Positions 1-7,344 of a stretch of 34,574 nucleotides of DNA are shown here, one piece after another. The stretch lies in IMG/VR virus record IMGVR_UViG_3300009285_016361, positions 1 to 34,574 of that record; one strand, given 5' to 3'. The stretch is from a virus. Within the stretch, counting starts at the first letter, position 1. Each line of letters opens with the position of its first letter. The notes beneath the pieces were generated by a model that saw only the letters and a list, made by a program, of their open reading frames with translations, ran no database searches and was not told where the DNA came from. The translations under genes were made by a program, and so were the position numbers.

Positions 1-345
1 ATGAGCAAAACATACACCTACAAATCAATTCAGGATTTATTAAAAGCCGTGCTGGACGAACACCCAGAGGCGAAGAATAACTACAACGAAATGGTGTTGC
101 GGGTGTGGCAGGCGTGCGGGGCAAAAGTGCCAGAAGCGCTGATCACCTACACGAAGTGGCACTGCCCATCACCAGAGACAATCTCCAGGGCGCATCGGGA
201 CTTGAAGAATGTCAGCAAGATCGTGTCAACGCCAGAAGGAAGCAAACTGACCTACCCCTACCGACCCGACCCAGATGTTCTGGCAGCCAGGAAATCAAGG
301 CAAATCGAAATGACCGATATGTTTAGAAATCAAAAAAAACCATGA
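1..345 (+). CDS. Hypothetical phage protein, possible helix-turn-helix
   Basis: This 114-residue protein is not recognised. The window begins exactly at its ATG, so a longer upstream form cannot be excluded. Residues around 57-70 (SPETISRAHRDLKN) look like a short helix-turn-helix segment, and the C-terminus is basic and polar. The stop overlaps the start of the RusA-like gene (ATGA), so the two are probably translationally coupled. Its place beside a resolvase suggests a role in phage DNA metabolism or its control. That is inference from context only. Confidence 0.6.
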   Translation: MSKTYTYKSIQDLLKAVLDEHPEAKNNYNEMVLRVWQACGAKVPEALITYTKWHCPSPETISRAHRDLKNVSKIVSTPEGSKLTYPYRPDPDVLAARKSRQIEMTDMFRNQKKP

Positions 346-713
346 AACAAATAACGCTCACAATACCAGATCACCAAGCCATCAGCTGGAACGTTCTCTA
401 CGAGCAACAACACTGGACAAAACGCCAGGAACTCGCCCAGACGATCCATAACTTCGTGGTAGCTGCTATTCCTCCAGGGAGTAAATGGTTTGCAAAACCA
501 GTCGACATCAAAATCACCGCCTACTTCAAAAACAAACTGCGCAGGGACAGCGACAACATCGCCAGCAAGCTCTACATCGATGGCTTGAAATACAGGCTGA
601 TCGAAGACGACGACACCCGCTTCGTCCGCAGAGTAACCACCGAAGCAATCAACGGCGCAAAAAAGAACGAGGTAATTATTAACATCAGAGAAAAAGGAGG
701 TGAAAACCTATGA
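342..713 (+). CDS. rusA: RusA-like Holliday junction resolvase
   Basis: The 123-residue product has the length and acidic signature of the RusA family, which cuts four-way DNA junctions as a dimer and helps resolve replication or recombination intermediates before packaging. The visible signature is D69-x-D71-N72, K76, D80 followed by Gly-Leu, and the acidic cluster D89-D91, matching the family pattern DxDN..K..DGL..DD. The start overlaps the preceding stop by ATGA, and the stop overlaps the next ATG. There is no Shine-Dalgarno sequence, only an A-rich stretch before the start. The assignment is confident. The exact substrate is known only from the family. Confidence 0.9.
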   Translation: MKQITLTIPDHQAISWNVLYEQQHWTKRQELAQTIHNFVVAAIPPGSKWFAKPVDIKITAYFKNKLRRDSDNIASKLYIDGLKYRLIEDDDTRFVRRVTTEAINGAKKNEVIINIREKGGENL

Positions 714-868
714 CAGATAAAAAACCAAAATTCCACTTTGAGGGGAAACGGAAAAACCCCAAAGGCAAGGATGTCTATGTCCTACTCGATCTGGCAACCA
801 AAAAAGAGGTCGAGGTAGACGCAGGAACATTCGCCAAAAAAGACGAAGCTGGCGAAATTGAAAGATAA
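710..868 (+). CDS. Small charged protein, 52 residues
   Basis: A short gene starts with a strong ribosome binding site (AAGGAGGTG, about 7 bases before ATG) and overlaps the RusA stop by ATGA. The product is 52 residues, lysine-rich at the N-terminus, with a predicted beta-strand segment (VYVLLDLATKKEVEVDAGTF) in the middle. No family is recognised. The strong initiation site and coupling to the resolvase support it as a real gene. Confidence 0.65.
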   Translation: MTDKKPKFHFEGKRKNPKGKDVYVLLDLATKKEVEVDAGTFAKKDEAGEIER

Positions 869-875
869 AAAAACT

Positions 876-1142
876 ATGAAAACCAGAAAGCAATTACTAG
901 AAGAACTGCACGACAGCGTTCGCTACGAGATACTGCAACGTGAGGTGGCAATAAAGCTCCATGAAGGCGAGCCAGACAGCCAGGTCATCGATGGCTTTAT
1001 GCAGAAGTCTCCCCTCGGCATGGAGCGCCCGATCACCAAAAAAGACCTAGTGGAGCGGTACACCAAAGAGATCGCCGAACGACAAAAAACACTGACAGCA
1101 ATAGAGGAATTATTGAAACAGGAAGGAGGTGAATCCGTATGA
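876..1142 (+). CDS. Hypothetical helical protein, 88 residues
   Basis: The reading frame is open from a TTG at 858, but the ATG at 876 is the likelier start. It follows an A-rich segment ending in AACTATG, the start context used by many genes here, and lies just past the preceding stop. The product is highly charged and probably alpha-helical throughout, with heptad-like spacing near residues 55-82. No family is recognised. Its 3' end carries the strong ribosome binding site (GGAAGGAGGTG) of the next gene and overlaps that gene's ATG by 4 bases. Confidence 0.65.
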   Translation: MKTRKQLLEELHDSVRYEILQREVAIKLHEGEPDSQVIDGFMQKSPLGMERPITKKDLVERYTKEIAERQKTLTAIEELLKQEGGESV

Positions 1143-1336
1143 AGCAAGTAGTCAAATGTGTAGGTTGTAGCAAGATCGTGGGGCTTTATAAGTCCTACAG
1201 CGTGACTGTGACCGAGACTCCGATTGTAAACGGCGTGCGACTGGCAGAAGTGACATACAAAGCAAGAATTTGTGTTAAATGTGCCAAAGATGCAGGTTAC
1301 AAAATCGGAATCAAACATGAACCAAAAAAAGTCTAG
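1139..1336 (+). CDS. Small zinc-ribbon-like protein
   Basis: The 65-residue product has two CxxC pairs, C7-x-x-C10 and C45-x-x-C48, separated by a stretch of alternating beta-type residues. This is the layout of a small treble-clef or zinc-ribbon fold, and zinc binding is inferred from the spacing. Such proteins in phages often bind nucleic acid or other proteins. Nothing here narrows the role. Translation is well supported by GGAAGGAGGTG upstream and by the ATGA overlap with the preceding gene. Confidence 0.7.
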   Translation: MKQVVKCVGCSKIVGLYKSYSVTVTETPIVNGVRLAEVTYKARICVKCAKDAGYKIGIKHEPKKV

Positions 1337-1469
1337 GTTATTAAAAAAGCTGGCAAACAGTCTCGGACTACCCCGCAAAGTGGTTAGGAGAAATTACAAA
1401 CGGCTCAACTCTCCGCAACGAGACGAGATCGCCAGGGAGCTGAAACGGATTCAAAGAGCAAGCATATGA
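1317..1469 (+). CDS. Small basic protein, 50 residues
   Basis: The frame is open upstream, but the first ATG that fits the operon is at 1317, inside the last 20 bases of the zinc-ribbon gene. The product is very basic (about one third Lys plus Arg) and looks helical, with LPRKVVRRNYKRLNSPQRDE reading like a small helix-turn-helix or nucleic-acid-binding segment. No family is recognised. Its stop overlaps the ATG of the next small gene (ATATGA). The upstream GGA at about -12 is only a weak ribosome binding site, so the start is uncertain. Confidence 0.55.
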   Translation: MNQKKSRLLKKLANSLGLPRKVVRRNYKRLNSPQRDEIARELKRIQRASI

Positions 1470-1645
1470 TCGACCTAAAACCAATTGAACCAATGCTAAA
1501 AGAAGACTATGTCTCCCCTCATCTTGAGGAGGAGCAACAGAAGCGTGAGATTAAACCGATACTAAGAGAAGGGCTGAGTTGGTGGGAGCGGGCATGGCTT
1601 TTTATAGTTCGAGCCGTTACTAAATTCTTAAGAAAATATGGATAA
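1466..1645 (+). CDS. Small protein with amphipathic C-terminal helix
   Basis: This 59-residue ORF fills the gap before the methyltransferase gene. It starts in an ATGA overlap with the preceding gene and its stop lies 8 bases inside the next one. The N-terminal 40 residues are charged. Residues about 39-58 (SWWERAWLFIVRAVTKFLRK) form a hydrophobic or amphipathic helix with positive flanks, suggesting membrane or protein contact. No family is recognised. Support comes from exact gene packing rather than homology. Confidence 0.6.
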   Translation: MIDLKPIEPMLKEDYVSPHLEEEQQKREIKPILREGLSWWERAWLFIVRAVTKFLRKYG

Positions 1646-2891
1646 CAAAACAAACTACCCAAAAATCGCAATAACGAAACTGAGGTATGCCGAATACAAT
1701 CCCAGGCAGATCACCAGGAGCGTCATTGAGTCATTGAAAAAATCGCTGAAAGAGTTCGGCTGTCCTGTGCCGATAGTAATAAATACCTCCAAAGGCAGAG
1801 AGAATGTGGTCGTCGGCGGTGAGAAAAGAGTGCGGGCAGCCACCGAGCTGGGCTGGACTGAGATGCCTTTCAGCATAGTGGAATTACCCCTAGATAAAGA
1901 GAAAGCGCTCAACCTGGCATTAAATAAAATCGAAGACAAGTGGGATGACGAAAAACTGGCGCAGGTAATAACCGATCTAACCAAATCAGACTTTGACCTC
2001 TCGCTGACAGGCTTCAATGAAGTAGAGATCAGCAACCTCCTCGACACCACAATGCTCCTACCCGAAGAAGAAGCCTGGGACACAGAACAAGAGCTGGCAA
2101 AAATAACCGAGCCAATCTCAAAACTCGGCGAGGTTTATCAGCTAGGCAAACACCGACTCATGTGCGGGAGTGCAACCAACCTAGACGACATCCAAAAACT
2201 GATGGACGGCAAGACAGCCGACATGATCTTCACCGATCCGCCCTACAACGTCGCCCACACCAGCAAAGAGAAAAAAGGCAAGTTCCACACTAAAGAAGGT
2301 ATTATTCTCAACGACGACATGAGCGACGAATCGTTCAAAGAATTTACTCACGACTTCTTCGTGAGCTTCCACACAGCACTAAAGCCAGGCGGGGTGATTT
2401 ATGTCTGCACAGGCTACAGCTCCTACCCCCTGTTTTACTACCAGATGATGAACTCAGGCTTTGAATTTAGCTCGACAATAGTTTGGGTCAAGCCGTCCTT
2501 CGCCATCGGCTGGGGTGATTACAAAAAACAATACGAGCAAGTGATGAGGGGTAAAAGAGGCGCTGGCAAGAGCAAAGCCGAGCCGATCCTCTACGGCTGG
2601 AAACAGGGAGAACGCCACAACTTCGAAGGCGACGCCAACGAAAGCGATGTCTGGGAGATGCCCAGAAAAGCAATCACCGAAATGGTTCACCCAACCGAAA
2701 AACCAGAGTGGCTGATTATGAAAGCAATCAAAGGCGGAAGCAGAGTCGGACAGATGGTCGTCGATTTATTCGGCGGAAGCGGATCAACTTTGCTGGCAGC
2801 TCACAAACTGGGGCGCACCGCCTACCTTATGGAGCTAGACCCAAAGTTCTGCGATTTAATCAGAAAACGAGCAGAAAGGCTGAAGACATGA
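1638..2891 (+). CDS. ParB-domain / DNA methyltransferase fusion
   Basis: This 417-residue fusion is common in phages. Residues about 8-110 form a ParB/sulfiredoxin-like domain (NPRQ near 21-24, GGEKRVRAA at 60-68). Residues about 160-417 form a DNA amino-methyltransferase. Its catalytic DPPY tetrad is at 200-203, HPTEKP at 351-356 and the S-adenosylmethionine loop FGGSGST at 378-384. Catalytic motif before cofactor motif is the circularly permuted beta-type order. Such enzymes make N6-methyladenine or N4-methylcytosine, and the target site cannot be read from sequence. A likely role is protection from host restriction or marking DNA for packaging, since the terminase genes follow directly. 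Confidence 0.93.
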   Translation: MDNKTNYPKIAITKLRYAEYNPRQITRSVIESLKKSLKEFGCPVPIVINTSKGRENVVVGGEKRVRAATELGWTEMPFSIVELPLDKEKALNLALNKIEDKWDDEKLAQVITDLTKSDFDLSLTGFNEVEISNLLDTTMLLPEEEAWDTEQELAKITEPISKLGEVYQLGKHRLMCGSATNLDDIQKLMDGKTADMIFTDPPYNVAHTSKEKKGKFHTKEGIILNDDMSDESFKEFTHDFFVSFHTALKPGGVIYVCTGYSSYPLFYYQMMNSGFEFSSTIVWVKPSFAIGWGDYKKQYEQVMRGKRGAGKSKAEPILYGWKQGERHNFEGDANESDVWEMPRKAITEMVHPTEKPEWLIMKAIKGGSRVGQMVVDLFGGSGSTLLAAHKLGRTAYLMELDPKFCDLIRKRAERLKT

Positions 2892-2897
2892 GGTTTG

Positions 2898-2962
2898 CTA
2901 GCCTCGTCGACGCCGTGTAACGCCCCAGGAAGGGCGATACGAGGCAAAGTCGACCAACTAGC
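2898..2962 (+). other. Nested inverted repeats before terminase genes
   Basis: The 83-base gap between the methyltransferase and small terminase genes folds on itself. A 7-base perfect repeat (GCCTCGT 2901-2907, ACGAGGC 2939-2945) encloses a small hairpin (CGCCC 2921-2925, GGGCG 2932-2936, six-base loop). Outside them GCTAG at 2898-2902 can pair with CTAGC at 2958-2962, in competition with the 7-base stem, and GTCGAC occurs twice. Because packaging sites often lie next to or inside the small terminase gene, this is a candidate terminase recognition site or an mRNA structure. The function is inferred. Confidence 0.45.
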
Positions 2963-2974
2963 CATCAAAAACAT

Positions 2975-3556
2975 ATGGCAAGAATAAAAAAAGAAAATCT
3001 ACCAAAAATAAAGACTTCGCTGATGCACAGAGAAACTGAGCAGCAATATCATGCGTGGCTTTTATACAACGAGACAGGAAGCATAGAAAGACTGCTAAGG
3101 GCGTGGGAACGGATACACCAGGGCTACTCCAAAGATACACCAGAAATTGAAGGGCTAAGAGACAGATTAAACAAACCGCCAGCGCTCGACACACTCAAAG
3201 ATTGGTCGAGGAAATATCAGTGGGTAAACAGAACCGAGCTACTCCTCGGCGAGGAGATGGAACAGCAGAAATTAAAGGTCGAAAGATTCAGGGCAAAGCG
3301 CAAGTTCCTCGTCACCGACATCCTAATGAGCAAAATGACCAAACTGCAGAAGCAGGCACGCACAGAAACAGCCACAGTCCCAGAAGTTAAATACCTCTGG
3401 GAAATGCATAGGACAGAATTCGGTGAGTCCACAGGCAAGACTGAGGTCACCCACCACATTGATGAGAGCGAGCAAGTCCCACCAAGCCAGGAAGAAGTCG
3501 AACTCGGAAAGCAGATCGATGAGTTAATCGAAAAACACTATGAACAAAAACTTTAA
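2975..3556 (+). CDS. terS: Terminase small subunit (putative)
   Basis: The 193-residue protein sits directly upstream of, and overlaps by 17 bases, the large terminase gene. Small subunits recognise phage DNA and hand it to the packaging motor. The N-terminal half contains a helix-turn-helix-like region ending in TLKDWSRKYQWVNRTELL (about 74-91), a pattern typical of small terminases. The second half is helical and charged, fitting an oligomerisation region. The start ATG follows AAAACAT and lacks a Shine-Dalgarno sequence. The call rests on position plus the helix-turn-helix pattern, with no catalytic motif to test. Confidence 0.75.
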   Translation: MARIKKENLPKIKTSLMHRETEQQYHAWLLYNETGSIERLLRAWERIHQGYSKDTPEIEGLRDRLNKPPALDTLKDWSRKYQWVNRTELLLGEEMEQQKLKVERFRAKRKFLVTDILMSKMTKLQKQARTETATVPEVKYLWEMHRTEFGESTGKTEVTHHIDESEQVPPSQEEVELGKQIDELIEKHYEQKL

Positions 3557-5099
3557 TCGAGACAAAAGCAGTGTCCTCCACTGGATACTGGATAACGAGA
3601 TCAAAAACGAAAACAGTATGCCGATAGAGTTTACCAGCCATAAATTCATGCTGAAGATTTATGCTGACCGCTCTCCCATCCAGGTGATCCAAAAAGCCTC
3701 ACAGGTGGGCGCAAGCACAATGGAGATCATCCGCACTCTGCACGGCGCACGCTTCTGGGGCATAAACCAGATTTATACCCTACCAACCAGCGACGATGTC
3801 CTTAAATTCGTGCAAAGCAAGGTAAATAGAATCATCAAAGTGAACCCCTGCATCCAGGAGGGAGTCGATCCCAAAAGCACTGACTCGGTAGAGCAGAAGG
3901 AAATCGGTAAGTCCTTTGTCTTCTTCAAGGGAACATTCACCGAGCGGGAAGCAATCATGCTAACCTCAGACCGCAACATCCACGATGAGCTGGACAAATC
4001 AAAGCCAGAGGTGGTGAGAGATTATACCTCCCGTATGGGCTTCTCAAAAATAAGAAGCCAGCACTTTTTCTCCACGCCCACGATCCCAGACTTCGGCGTT
4101 AATAAACTCTTCGAGCAATCAGACCAGAAGCACTGGCGCTTCAACTGCCCCCACTGCAACTTCCGTCAGCACATGGAGTGGGAAAAGAATGTCGACCAGG
4201 AGCGAGGAATTTATATCTGCCAGAAGTGCCAAAAGGAAATCACACCCCAGCAGATAAACGAGTTAGGAAGCTGGGAGGCACGCTTCCCAGGCAGAAAGAT
4301 ATCAGGCTACTGGATCAGCCAAATGCACTGCCCCTGGAAGACAGCAGCCGACCTGATCAAAGAGAAAGTAGATGCCGACGACGACACCTACTTCTACAAC
4401 TTCGTCCTGGGACTGCCATACCTCGCAGCCGACCAGAAAATCCCGCAAAGCCTGTTTATACGCAACCTGACAGAGGTGGATGCGGTAGCAGCTGACGATC
4501 ACTACAACGTGATGGGCATCGACACAGGCATGGGATCAGGCAAAGGCAACCATGTAATTATAGGCAACAAGACAGGAATCTTCTGGATAGGAATACTCAC
4601 CGACAGTGAAGGACATGACCGCTTCCAGCAGGCAGCCGACCTTATAAAGTTTTACGACATCAGGGTGGTTGTGATCGATGGACAACCCTACACCGAGGAA
4701 GCATGGAATCTAGCCAAAGAATTCCCCTACAGGGTCTACCTAAGCTGGTTCAAGGACGACCCAAAGATGCTGGAAGTAGTGCGCTTTTTTGATGAGGAAG
4801 AAGGCAAAGACAAAGAGATGACCGACGAGGTGAAAGTCTACTCCTCCCGCACCAGAATCATGGACGACACCATCTCAGCGCTCAGGCGGGGCGAGATCAA
4901 GTTCGCCATGAAGTCCGACAGTCCCACTTTCAAAATGCTGATCGATCACGCCCAGACAATGTACGCCAGGAATGTGACCGACAAGTTCGGGCAGACCAAG
5001 CGGGAATGGGCAAACACAGGCGCAAACGACTTCTGGCTGGCACTTATCTACTGGCACATCGCATTAAAAAAGAGAAATAAATATGAGCCAAACAAATAA
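3540..5099 (+). CDS. terL: Terminase large subunit (GpA-like)
   Basis: The 519-residue protein is the packaging ATPase and nuclease. A GpA-type Walker A stretch, KASQVGAST, lies at residues 52-60, and a Walker B with catalytic acid (IHDELD, D149-E150) follows, then STPTIPD near 178-184. A zinc-ribbon insert (C203, C206, C227, C230) is typical of the GpA family. The C-terminal nuclease domain begins around 322 with GID328TG, and a second acidic strand VVVID380 follows. The length suits the family and the gene is intact. It overlaps the small subunit gene by 17 bases and the next gene by the same amount, indicating one transcript. Confidence 0.93.
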   Translation: MNKNFNRDKSSVLHWILDNEIKNENSMPIEFTSHKFMLKIYADRSPIQVIQKASQVGASTMEIIRTLHGARFWGINQIYTLPTSDDVLKFVQSKVNRIIKVNPCIQEGVDPKSTDSVEQKEIGKSFVFFKGTFTEREAIMLTSDRNIHDELDKSKPEVVRDYTSRMGFSKIRSQHFFSTPTIPDFGVNKLFEQSDQKHWRFNCPHCNFRQHMEWEKNVDQERGIYICQKCQKEITPQQINELGSWEARFPGRKISGYWISQMHCPWKTAADLIKEKVDADDDTYFYNFVLGLPYLAADQKIPQSLFIRNLTEVDAVAADDHYNVMGIDTGMGSGKGNHVIIGNKTGIFWIGILTDSEGHDRFQQAADLIKFYDIRVVVIDGQPYTEEAWNLAKEFPYRVYLSWFKDDPKMLEVVRFFDEEEGKDKEMTDEVKVYSSRTRIMDDTISALRRGEIKFAMKSDSPTFKMLIDHAQTMYARNVTDKFGQTKREWANTGANDFWLALIYWHIALKKRNKYEPNK

Positions 5100-5316
5100 C
5101 CAAAAACCAAAAGAACCAATCCTGCTCACCGAAGCGGAGCGAGAGATTATCGACGACATCCGCCAGGTCAAATACGGCAGAGTGATCGTATTTATTGACA
5201 GTGGAAAACCCTTCCGCAAAGAGATCGTCGCCCAGAGCAGGATCGGCAAAGAAGACGGCGGAAGCGCTGGAGAATTTATCACCAAGCCCAAAGGAGGCGC
5301 TGGCGTCGAAATGTAA
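5083..5316 (+). CDS. DUF2292-like small protein
   Basis: The 77-residue product has a core at residues 13-55, with a helix followed by VKYGRVIVFIDSGKPFRKEI, that matches the pattern of DUF2292 (YezD-like) proteins: a short helix, then YGxV and two beta strands. The function of that family is not established, although a link to nucleic acid has been suggested for small proteins of this shape. The tail (about 56-77) is Gly and Lys rich and looks disordered. The start lies 17 bases inside the terminase gene and lacks a Shine-Dalgarno sequence. Confidence 0.72.
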   Translation: MSQTNNQKPKEPILLTEAEREIIDDIRQVKYGRVIVFIDSGKPFRKEIVAQSRIGKEDGGSAGEFITKPKGGAGVEM

Positions 5317-5320
5317 AACT

Positions 5321-5536
5321 ATGCAACAAAGAACATTCTTCAGAACCTACCCCACCCTGGAGAGCTGTAAGGAGGCGTGTTGGCGTAGCAACCAGCATCG
5401 TAACCCAATCAAGCTAAGGAATGGGCGCTGGGCTGCAATGACCTACCAGGACAAACAAGAATACGAGAAACGCTTCGGGAAACTCCCTCCCCAGCCAGAG
5501 GAAAACCCAGAAGAATCAATTCGCTTGACTTCCTAG
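5321..5536 (+). CDS. Hypothetical protein, 71 residues
   Basis: The reading frame is open further upstream, but the ATG at 5321 follows the preceding stop by 4 bases and has the AAAACTATG start context used repeatedly in this genome. The product has a Cys pair (C16, C20) within SCKEAC, aromatic residues, and a Pro/Glu-rich tail. No family is recognised. The end of the gene contains the -35 element of the promoter for the downstream regulator. Confidence 0.6.
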   Translation: MQQRTFFRTYPTLESCKEACWRSNQHRNPIKLRNGRWAAMTYQDKQEYEKRFGKLPPQPEENPEESIRLTS

Positions 5537-5552
5537 GAAATATAGAGATAAT
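5525..5552 (+). promoter_or_regulatory. Promoter of the MerR-type regulator gene
   Basis: A sigma70-like promoter: -35 TTGACT at 5525-5530, a 16-base spacer and -10 GATAAT at 5547-5552. Transcription would start near 5559, only one to three bases before the regulator's ATG at 5561, giving a leaderless or nearly leaderless mRNA. Confidence 0.5.
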
Positions 5553-5560
5553 GGTATCAA

Positions 5561-5917
5561 ATGGTAAGTAATAAACAGACAGTAACCATCACAAAGAAGG
5601 ACTTCCTCGCCTACCTGAAAGTCCAACGCTCAGGGGTAACTAACATGTTTGACACCCCAGTAGTAAAAAAACTGAGCGGGCTTTCCAAAGATAAAATCCT
5701 CGACATCATGAAGCACTACTCAAAATACAATGAGCGCTGGAATCCAGACGAGCTACTCAAAATGATTGAGGTTAGTAAGCTACTCAAAGTCCACCCCAAC
5801 ACCCTGCGCCAATGGGACGCCAAAGGAATCCTCAAGGCGATCAGATTCGGGCAAAGGCAGGACAGACGCTACCGCAGAAAAGACATAGAGAAGTTGATAG
5901 AAAGGAGGGAAGCATGA
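5561..5917 (+). CDS. MerR-type helix-turn-helix regulator or excisionase
   Basis: The 118-residue protein has two parts. Residues about 8-60 are a helical region of unknown family. Residues about 68-116 form a winged helix of the MerR/excisionase type: SKLLKVHPNTLRQWDAKG is the helix-turn-helix and RRYRRKDIEKLI the wing and following helix. It therefore probably binds DNA, either as a transcription switch or as an excisionase partner of the integrase at the far end. It appears to have its own promoter with almost no leader. No conventional cI-like repressor is visible elsewhere, so this protein is a candidate for the lysogeny switch. Confidence 0.8.
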   Translation: MVSNKQTVTITKKDFLAYLKVQRSGVTNMFDTPVVKKLSGLSKDKILDIMKHYSKYNERWNPDELLKMIEVSKLLKVHPNTLRQWDAKGILKAIRFGQRQDRRYRRKDIEKLIERREA

Positions 5918-6093
5918 AAGCAACATTAGGATTTATCGGCGAAGTTGCAGGATACTGGCTCTGGCTGGCACTCTTCTGGGGCTTCCTCGCCATCATCGCA
6001 CTAGGACTGAACACCGAAGTCGGCTGGGCTTTGACATTTTTATTTATAATTGCACTCCTGGGAAAAATCACCTACGGAGTAATTAAAAACTAA
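5914..6093 (+). CDS. Two-helix membrane protein, 59 residues
   Basis: The ATG at 5914 overlaps the regulator stop (ATGA) and follows GAAAGGAGGGAAGC, a clear ribosome binding site. The 59-residue product is almost entirely hydrophobic, with two probable membrane helices near residues 14-31 and 36-55 and a short lysine-bearing tail. Very small proteins of this shape can be holins, pore regulators or exclusion factors. Its position just before the MltG-like gene suggests an envelope-related role, which is inference. Confidence 0.73.
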   Translation: MKATLGFIGEVAGYWLWLALFWGFLAIIALGLNTEVGWALTFLFIIALLGKITYGVIKN

Positions 6094-6094
6094 T

Positions 6095-7084
6095 ATGACA
6101 AAAACAAAGAAACTGATCATCGGAGGACTTATAACAGCAGGTGTAGCTATAAGCCTGACAGCCACTATCGCCTACAACACCCTCTTCAACGCACCGCAGA
6201 AGCAAGCAGAGGCGGAAGTCTTCGTAGTAAGCACTGTCGCAGAGCAACAGGATATCAAAGGCAAACTCAAAAGCCAGGGATTTATAAAGAACACCTGGGC
6301 ATTCAACTACGCCCTAACCAAAACAGACGGCAAGATCGACCCAGGAGGCTACCGAATAAACATGAGTATGGACGCCTGGACGATGGCAAAAACACTCGCA
6401 GCCGAACCAGCAATGAAATGGGTCACAATCCCAGAGGGCTTGCGCAAAGAGGAAATCGGAGAACGCCTGGCAAAGATACTGGGCTGGGATGAGAAGGCAC
6501 TGCACGAATGGACTTATACCTACACCGCAATGGACTACGACCACCTGGAAGGAGTCTACTTCCCCGACACTTACCTTATACCAACAGACGAAAACGGACT
6601 AGACGCAGCCAACCGCCTCCGCAGGCGCTTCGACGAGCAATTCGCACCCTACATGACCAAATTCTTGAAGCAAAATGTCAAATGGACAACAGCACTCAAG
6701 ATAGCCTCTATAATCCAAAGAGAAGCAGGAGGCAAAGCAGACATGCCACTGATCGCAGGAATCCTCTGGAATCGTCTCGACAAAAACATGAAGCTGGAGG
6801 TCGACGCCACAGTGCAATACGCCAGGGATGACCGAGACGAGCTGACCACAGGCTTCTGGAAGCCAATCAAAGTAGCCGACAAAGAGATCGACTCAAAATA
6901 TAACACCTACAAATACGCAGGACTCCCACCCTTCCCAATAGCCAACCCAGGAATGGACGCCATCGAAGCGGTGCTGAACCCCACTGAAACAGAGTGCTTA
7001 TACTACCTGCACGATGCAGACAGGCAAATCCACTGCGCCGAGACATACGAAGGGCATAAAGAAAACATCGAAAAATACCTATGA
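6095..7084 (+). CDS. mltG: Endolytic murein transglycosylase, MltG-like
   Basis: The 329-residue protein has an N-terminal membrane anchor (about 7-30) followed by an extracytoplasmic MltG/YceG domain. The signature is clear: ASIIQREAGG at 204-213 with the probable catalytic glutamate E210, then IAGILWNRLDKNMKLEVDAT, YNTYKYAGLPPFPIANPG, and a C-terminal YYLHD segment. MltG cuts nascent glycan strands in bacterial walls and is normally a cellular housekeeping gene. Its presence between terminase and portal suggests acquisition from a host and use in wall remodelling during infection or lysogeny. The domain is complete, and it is followed by a 4-base overlap with the next gene. Confidence 0.92.
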   Translation: MTKTKKLIIGGLITAGVAISLTATIAYNTLFNAPQKQAEAEVFVVSTVAEQQDIKGKLKSQGFIKNTWAFNYALTKTDGKIDPGGYRINMSMDAWTMAKTLAAEPAMKWVTIPEGLRKEEIGERLAKILGWDEKALHEWTYTYTAMDYDHLEGVYFPDTYLIPTDENGLDAANRLRRRFDEQFAPYMTKFLKQNVKWTTALKIASIIQREAGGKADMPLIAGILWNRLDKNMKLEVDATVQYARDDRDELTTGFWKPIKVADKEIDSKYNTYKYAGLPPFPIANPGMDAIEAVLNPTETECLYYLHDADRQIHCAETYEGHKENIEKYL

Positions 7085-7344
7085 AAAACAAAACACTAAT
7101 TTTAATCATCACAGGCGCAATAGGTGTGCTACTGGGCATCCTGACAAACCAATTCATCCCCAGGACACCGAAAAACTGCGCCGTCATTGGACAACAATAC
7201 CTGGAGATGGCAAAGGGACAGTATAATGTCACCGACTACGGAAGCGACAGGTGGAATCAGCTGATTGAAAGAGAGACAGCACTCACGAATTTATGCTATG
7301 AGAAATTAGAATTTGAAACACCGAAAGGAGGTGAGAAAGAATGA
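7081..7344 (+). CDS. Membrane-anchored small protein, 87 residues
   Basis: A single N-terminal membrane helix (residues about 4-25, LILIITGAIGVLLGIL) is followed by a short exported-looking domain with two cysteines (C33, C72), which could form a disulfide outside the membrane. No family is recognised. The gene overlaps MltG by 4 bases (ATGA) and its own end carries the strong ribosome binding site of the next gene (AAAGGAGGTGAG). It probably works with its neighbours at the envelope. Confidence 0.7.
   Translation: MKNKTLILIITGAIGVLLGILTNQFIPRTPKNCAVIGQQYLEMAKGQYNVTDYGSDRWNQLIERETALTNLCYEKLEFETPKGGEKE

Noticed and set aside
2898-2962. Self-cleaving ribozyme such as twister or hammerhead
   Set aside because: I compared the region with the conserved cores I know (CUGANGA/GAAA of hammerhead, the twister loops) and they are not present in order. 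Only the inverted repeats remain.
5515-5523. ATCAATTCG, complementary to the leader block, near the regulator promoter
   Set aside because: Nine bases is too short to distinguish from chance in 34 kb on two strands, and it lies inside a coding region.
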